Shown in pieces: positions 59,427 to 64,000 of a DNA stretch of 64,000 nucleotides. Source of the DNA: Viola odorata (Eukaryota > Streptophyta > Magnoliopsida > Malpighiales > Violaceae); NCBI GenBank assembly GCA_963691705.1, contig OY829542.1, positions 44,079,105 to 44,143,104 on the forward strand. Reading direction: 5' to 3'. Both the position numbers and the translations under genes were made by a program. Within the stretch, counting starts at the first letter, position 1; each line of letters begins with the position of its first letter. The notes under the pieces are model-generated. The model saw nothing but the letters and a program-made list of their open reading frames with translations, was not told the origin of the DNA and did no database searches.

Positions 59427-59444
59427 TGGCGCCATTGCCGGGGA
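59427..59444 (+). promoter_or_regulatory. Primer binding site of the Athila-like element
   Basis: TGGCGCCATTGCCGGGGA lies 5 nt after the LTR end, as in Athila relatives (usually TTTGGCGCCGTTGCCGGGG). Confidence 0.85.
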
Positions 59445-59493
59445 CTTCTAACGGTGTTTTGTAGTTCTATTTTTGTTTTTGTTTTTGTAGTTA

Positions 59494-61611
59494 ATGACCA
59501 GGTCCTCAAAAGAAGACTTACTTCCTTTCAACCTAGAACTTACGAGGATGGAGACACATATTAGAAAGAAAGCCAAGAGAAAACTCGAAGGGGAATTTTT
59601 GGGGACACAAATAGGATCTAGCCCAGATAGCAATCTAGACCAAGATTCAACCCAAGCTAGAAATCAGATCCCAGAATAAATCCCAAACCAAAATCCAGAC
59701 CAGGAAGATCAAAATAATCCAGCCATGGCAGAAGAAATACCAGAACGGACCATGAGAGAGTTAAATAGAGGGGCAGAAAGGGAAACCTACTCATGTATTC
59801 ACTTACCCCCTATTGCGAATGATTGGTCCATAAAAACTAACATCATATCAACCCTCACCAAATTCCATGGCCATTCAAATGAAAATCCGTATAACCATGT
59901 GAGGAATCTCCACTTACAATGTGATACCTTGAAACCAGTGGGGGTGACAATTGAGAGAGCCAAACTAAAAGCATTTCCTTGGTCACTTGAAGACTCTGCC
60001 AAGAATTAGTTTTATAGTCTCCCACACAACACCATCACAACATGAGGAGAGATGTCCTCTGTCTTCTTGAATAAGTACTGGAACGCCACTAAAGCTGGAG
60101 AGGCTAGGAAAAGCTTGGTCTCCATCTAACAGAGGGGCAATGAAAGTCTAAGCGAATATCACCAAAGGTTTAGAGACGTCCAAGACATTTGCCCTACTCA
60201 TGGAGTAGCAGAACAACTCTTGGTGCAATATTTCTATGATGGAATGAGCCAAAAAGATAAGGAGAGAGTAGATTCAGCAGCTGGGGGAGCCCTTCAAGAC
60301 CTCACCCCAACCAGATCTAAACTCCTCTTACAAACTATGGCGGACAATGATCAGAATTACTCATATACAGAGAGAAACTCTATCCCTTCTACTTTACATG
60401 CGGTAAATGTTGAGCAGAAATTAAATGAGATATCTAATATGCTTGTTAATCTCTCTGTAGGTTCTTCCATGACAGTACCAACTCTGGAACAGGTTGCAAT
60501 GATGACTCCCGAACAAATGCCTCCCACGATTTGCAGAATTTTTCAATAGTAGGATCATCCAACACATAGCTGCTACATGGTACAACAACCAGCAGAACAA
60601 ACACTGGTCCCAGTTAATGCTGCATATGGGTATAATCAAGGACAATTCTTCCACGAGTATCCTTGGAGACAACATCCCAATCTTAGGTGGAGACAAGATA
60701 CTCCACAACCAAGCCAAACAACCCCACAAAATTACCAACAGCCGAAACAACCTCAACAATCTCCTATAAATTTCCAACACTTTATACCTAGACCTCCACA
60801 ACCCAATCAACCCCCTGTCCCTCAATTACCACCCGCACCTCAACCCCTAAAGCTCACCGGAGTACCCATAGAAGAAACTTTACAGAAATTTATGCAAGCA
60901 ATCCAGTCTAGCCTTTTGGAGATGCAAAAGCAAATCAGTCAGATAGCCTAACAAAAGCAGCAGGCTGATGCACAAGGCAAACTACCCTCCACCACCGTGA
61001 ATAACCCAAAGCACAATGTGAGTGCTATCCATTTGAGGAGTGGGATTGTGTTGCTAGAGAGAGTGGGTGCGAAGTCAGACAAGGAAATGCAGAAGCATTT
61101 GGATGAAGAGGAAGACGAAGAGGATGAGGAAATTTAGGCAGAACAGATCTCAGCCAAACCAGAGACCAAGAACAGTACTCCAGACAAAGAGGAACCGATC
61201 TTGGCCAAGACTGCGGCTAAGACTGAGGAGAAGATTTCAGAGCAGGAAAAAATAGTGGAAATCCCACCACCTTTTCCCCCCAAATCCTCTAAGCAAAAGA
61301 AATCGGATGAGGCTAAGGAATTCATTAATATTTTTGCCAAAATCGTAGTGAACATTCCTATGCTTGATCTAATTTTCAAAGTACCTTCATATGCAAAAAA
61401 ATTGAATGAACTCTATACCACCAAGAGAAAACTTGCAGTGGTTGAAAGAGTGAATCTAACACAAAATGTATCTGCATTTTTTCAGGCCAACCTTCCAGAA
61501 AAATGCAAGGATCAAGGCATCTTTACGATCCCATGTAAGATCGAGAACAAGGATGTGGAAAAAGCTCTTTGTGATTTAGGGACTGGCATTAACGTAATGT
61601 ATTTAAGTTAG
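59494..61611 (+). pseudogene. gag-protease of the Athila-like element, same frame with stops
   Basis: Gag core: IANDWSIKTNIISTL, FHGHSNENPYNHVRN, LKAFPWSLEDSAK, then YHQRFRDVQDICPTHGV and LLVQYFYDGMSQKDKERVD. A Pro/Gln-rich linker follows (60577-60950). The Athila-type protease region has KLNELYTTKRKLAVVERV and the active-site stretch ALCDLGTGINVMYLS. The whole reading is in one frame without indels, broken by about nine stop codons, nearly all of which could come from CAA, CAG or CGA by C-to-T. The element is cut by the chromovirus right after the protease motif. Confidence 0.9.
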
Positions 61612-61618
61612 TATGAGC

Positions 61619-62479
61619 TGATGCGTTCCTTAGTAGGCTTGAACGCTCTCTTTAGATCGTTGTCCGACGACGTGGCTTTCAATGCGGAATTTAACTCGAA
61701 GAAAACCGTGAAACTCCAAGACTGGGTGCTCTTGGCACTTCATGTCGAATCCCTTGAGGTTCTTGGGTCAGACCGATGAATCTCCAAGACTGGGTGCTCT
61801 TGGCAATCCAAAGACGAAAGACTCAATAGATAGTGCTTTCAAGTTTTACTTGACAAGCTAATCGAATGCACAAAACTCAATTAGATGCAAAGTTCATCAA
61901 GAACAAGTGGATAAAGATCCAAAGCAATCTGCTTTCAATTATCAAAAATAGTCTAGCCGAAATAATAATGTGGGCGGCTCCTTTTAAGGATGCGCCAAAC
62001 CCTAATTCCAAAATGGAAACTAGTTTAGTTTCTAAAAATGAATTTAAATCAAAATGACAACAAGCCAAACTTCCATAAAGGTTAAGAAATCCTAATATGA
62101 CATAAATAAATATAGAAATAAAGGATAGAGGTGCAGGCACCGCCGTTTTGATCAAAGTGGCCAAGTGGCTTTGCTTGCGGGTCCGCCGGTCACACTTTAA
62201 GGAAACAAGGCGTTTTCCTTATTCCCTTGAGCGTTCCTAATGAAACTTGGAGGAAAAATTCCTAACACATAGATGAAGTACTAGGCTGAGTCTTTTGTGA
62301 GAAAATATGCTCCAATCTTCAAAAGGCTCGGCGGTGGCTTTCACTGTCTAATGCGGTCTTGTGATTTGGGCGTTCTCCCAAATCCTTCGGGTGTTTCTCC
62401 TGATTTTTGGACTGGGATCCTCTCTTGTATTATAAATGATCATGGCCTGGTAAAAAATGAGAGAAGGGAGCTGATGGAC
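61619..62479 (-). repeat. 3' LTR and 3' UTR of the chromovirus
   Basis: The minus-strand end CGCATCA is at 61619. The inner border is uncertain; TGTTAGGAATTTTTCC at 62267 is one candidate start. Within it, CTCCAAGACTGGGTGCTCTT occurs twice (about 61715 and 61783), an internal duplication of about 68 bp. The other LTR is outside the window, so the length cannot be fixed. Confidence 0.6.
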
Positions 62480-63655
62480 CTAAAGGTCCGAGGTGTCCAC
62501 ATATGGTCCATCCGCGGGCGTAGGCGATGCGCGGATTAGGGTTACTAGGCGCGGTTGGTACGTGCGCAGGCTGGCTTCCTCTGAGGATGTCTCTGCCTTC
62601 AGTTCCTTGTGGATGAGGCTGCTGAGCCTCACCTGTAAGGCTCGGGCCCTGGCACGGGTGATTGGGCCCGTGGGTGGCAATGGGAGGCTTGCGACTGCGG
62701 CATCCTCCAAGGCTCGGGCCTTGGCACGGGTGATTACGCTTGTGGGTACGGCACTAGGGATCGTATCATCCCCTCTATCTTGAGAAGGATTCGCCCTCAA
62801 ATCTAGATCAGCAACATCCTCATCACCTGCATCAAACAACCTTAAGTCAGAAATATTAAAGGTTCCATGAATTGAACCATACTCACTTGGAAGGTCGAGG
62901 CGGTAAGTGTTGTTGTTGATCTTCTTAACAGTCTGAAACGGGCCATCTCCTCGTGGTGCTAATTTTCCACGTCTCTTTTCTGGAAACCTCTCACATCTGA
63001 GGTGCAGCCATACCCAATCGCCAACTTGGAAGGACACGGTCTTGCGGCCGTCGTTGTGCTTGCGCACTAGGCGCTCATTCATGCGCTCAATGTTTTGCTT
63101 AGTCCTCTCATGTATATTCTGTATATTTTCTGCCCTCTGCTGCCCATCTAAGTTAGAAATATCACTCAAAGGCAAAGGGGTCAAATCCATCGGAGTAATC
63201 GGATTAAAGCCATAAACTACTTCAAAAGGTGAACAATTTGTAGTAGAATGTATTGAACGATTATAAGCAAACTCCATGAAAGGCAAATGATCAGCCCACT
63301 TAGATACATGTTTAGTAACTAAAGAGCGTAAAAGAGACCCTATAGTACGGTTAACAACCTCAGTTTGACTGTCGGTTTGAGGGTGACACGAAGTCGAATA
63401 TAGCAATTTAGTTCCAAGGCGACTCCACAAAACTCGCCAAAAGTGGCTCAAAAATCTTCCATCACGGTCACTAACAATACTAATAGGCATACCATGGAGG
63501 TGAACTACCTCTCTAAAGAATATATCAGCAACTCGAGACGCATCATTAGTATTTTTACAAGGCAAAAAGTGCGACATTTTGGAAAATTGATCCACAACAA
63601 CAAATATACTATCCTTACCATCCCAAGATTTAGGTAATCCTACAATGAAGTCCAT
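62480..63655 (-). CDS. Chromovirus integrase catalytic core and C-terminal domain
   Basis: The first residues, MDFIVGLPKSWDGKDSIF, hold catalytic Asp2. VSDRDGRFLSHFW carries Asp63 and HPQTDSQTEVVNRT carries Glu99, a DD35E triad with all residues present. The C-terminal GPY/F-type region reads GDGPFQTVKKINNNTYRLDL and the tail ends GPITRARARALQ. The enzyme inserts retrotransposon cDNA. The reading frame is intact here but is separated from the zinc-finger part by a one-base shift at about 63687. The apparent ATG start is an internal Met of the polyprotein. Confidence 0.9.
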   Translation of the reverse strand: MDFIVGLPKSWDGKDSIFVVVDQFSKMSHFLPCKNTNDASRVADIFFREVVHLHGMPISIVSDRDGRFLSHFWRVLWSRLGTKLLYSTSCHPQTDSQTEVVNRTIGSLLRSLVTKHVSKWADHLPFMEFAYNRSIHSTTNCSPFEVVYGFNPITPMDLTPLPLSDISNLDGQQRAENIQNIHERTKQNIERMNERLVRKHNDGRKTVSFQVGDWVWLHLRCERFPEKRRGKLAPRGDGPFQTVKKINNNTYRLDLPSEYGSIHGTFNISDLRLFDAGDEDVADLDLRANPSQDRGDDTIPSAVPTSVITRAKARALEDAAVASLPLPPTGPITRARARALQVRLSSLIHKELKAETSSEEASLRTYQPRLVTLIRASPTPADGPYVDTSDL

Positions 63656-63996
63656 GGACAGATCGTTCCAAGGTTGGGAAGGTATGGCAGCGACATATAT
63701 TCACCATGACTAGCTAATCGAGATTTTGCCCTTTGGCAAATTACACATCTAGTAATCACACGCACAACATCACGTCTCATCTTAGGCCAATAAAAGTGTG
63801 ATTTCAGCATGTCATAGGTTTTATTAATGCCAAAGTGGCCCATAAATCCACCACTATGTGATTCATGCACAAGTAATTCACGCAAAGAACATCTAGGAAT
63901 GCAAAGGCGCTTGCGCTGAAATAGATAGTTATCATGCGTAAAGAATTTAACTTCAGCCATGGAATCACAAGTCTTATAAATCTCACCAAAATCCAA
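63640..63996 (-). pseudogene. Chromovirus integrase zinc-finger region (frameshifted)
   Basis: Encodes the H2C2 zinc finger: HESHSGGFMGHFGINKTYD, then CVICQRAKSR, preceded by part of the connection from RNase H. After YMSLP the frame leaves the normal LPIPSQPWNDL-type path and stops at TSL, which shows a one-base loss near 63687. The upstream pol lies beyond the window edge. Confidence 0.85.
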
Positions 63997-64000
63997 ATCA

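Larger units (their letters stand above)
57948..61618 (+). mobile_element. Athila-like Ty3/gypsy element, 5' part, cut by a chromovirus
   Basis: LTR 57948-59421, primer site 59427, then gag and protease in a single frame to 61611, where a minus-strand chromovirus begins. The remainder lies beyond the window. The primer region TTTTGGCGCCATTGCCGGGG and the gag wording are typical of the Athila lineage. Confidence 0.87.
61619..64000 (-). mobile_element. Minus-strand chromovirus-type Ty3/gypsy element, 3' part
   Basis: Integrase C-terminal half, 3' untranslated region and 3' LTR, reading leftwards and running off the right edge. It is inserted in the Athila-like element just after its protease. 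The plus-strand left border TGATGCG at 61619 corresponds to a 3' end CGCATCA. The clade (CRM-like or a near relative) is inferred from the tail GPITRARARAL, which is common in such elements. Confidence 0.85.

Overview
This window is plant nuclear DNA, most likely from a eudicot. Two lines of evidence support this: a 19-exon beta-galactosidase gene with GT-AG introns, and a dense set of plant-type mobile elements (Ty3/gypsy Tat, Athila-like and chromovirus elements, TRIM, Stowaway-like, hAT and MULE-like elements). The species cannot be named from the sequence. Only one host gene looks intact. Most of the rest is transposon sequence and AT-rich intergenic DNA.

Left edge (1-12 kb). On the minus strand is a complete apoplastic GH35 beta-galactosidase gene (158-5111, 855 codons). 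To its right on the plus strand is a two-domain jacalin-related lectin gene that has decayed: it has a frameshift, a stop codon, a TRIM element just upstream of its first recognisable exon, and a 1.85-kb hAT-type insertion in its second domain. That insertion has an 8-bp target duplication. It carries the first two exons of the cell-cycle gene APC11 and a decayed tRNA-Trp(CCA) gene, so it behaves like a gene-capturing (Pack-type) transposon.

Middle (12-30 kb). This is AT-rich DNA built from a degenerate repeated module. It is interrupted by a LINE 3' fragment, a LINE-type retroposon with a 20-bp target duplication, a 518-bp foldback MITE, two solo LTRs, and a 7.9-kb non-coding LTR element (TSD ATATG) that carries five minisatellite blocks before its polypurine tract.

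Right half (30.7-57.4 kb). Here three LTR elements are nested inside one another. The outer Tat element (30751-57369) keeps a broken gag-protease, and its gag is split by a 1.35-kb MULE-like element with a 10-bp TSD. A second Tat element (37106-53734) sits inside it with gag, protease, RT, RNase H, archaeal-type RNase H and a deleted integrase. Between pol and its 3' LTR it carries three antisense reading frames, one of which is spliced and resembles the putative gypsy-type transposon domain. A third, non-coding element (42709-49325) is inserted at the very end of the second element's pol. It contains five tandem arrays, one of them 2.4 kb long.

Right edge (57.9-64 kb). An Athila-like element (LTR, primer site, gag, protease) is cut by a minus-strand chromovirus whose integrase runs off the window. 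One of the solo LTRs at 20.6-21.9 kb belongs to the same Athila-like family. Almost all premature stops in the retrotransposon frames can be explained by C-to-T (or G-to-A) change, as expected for methylated, silenced DNA.
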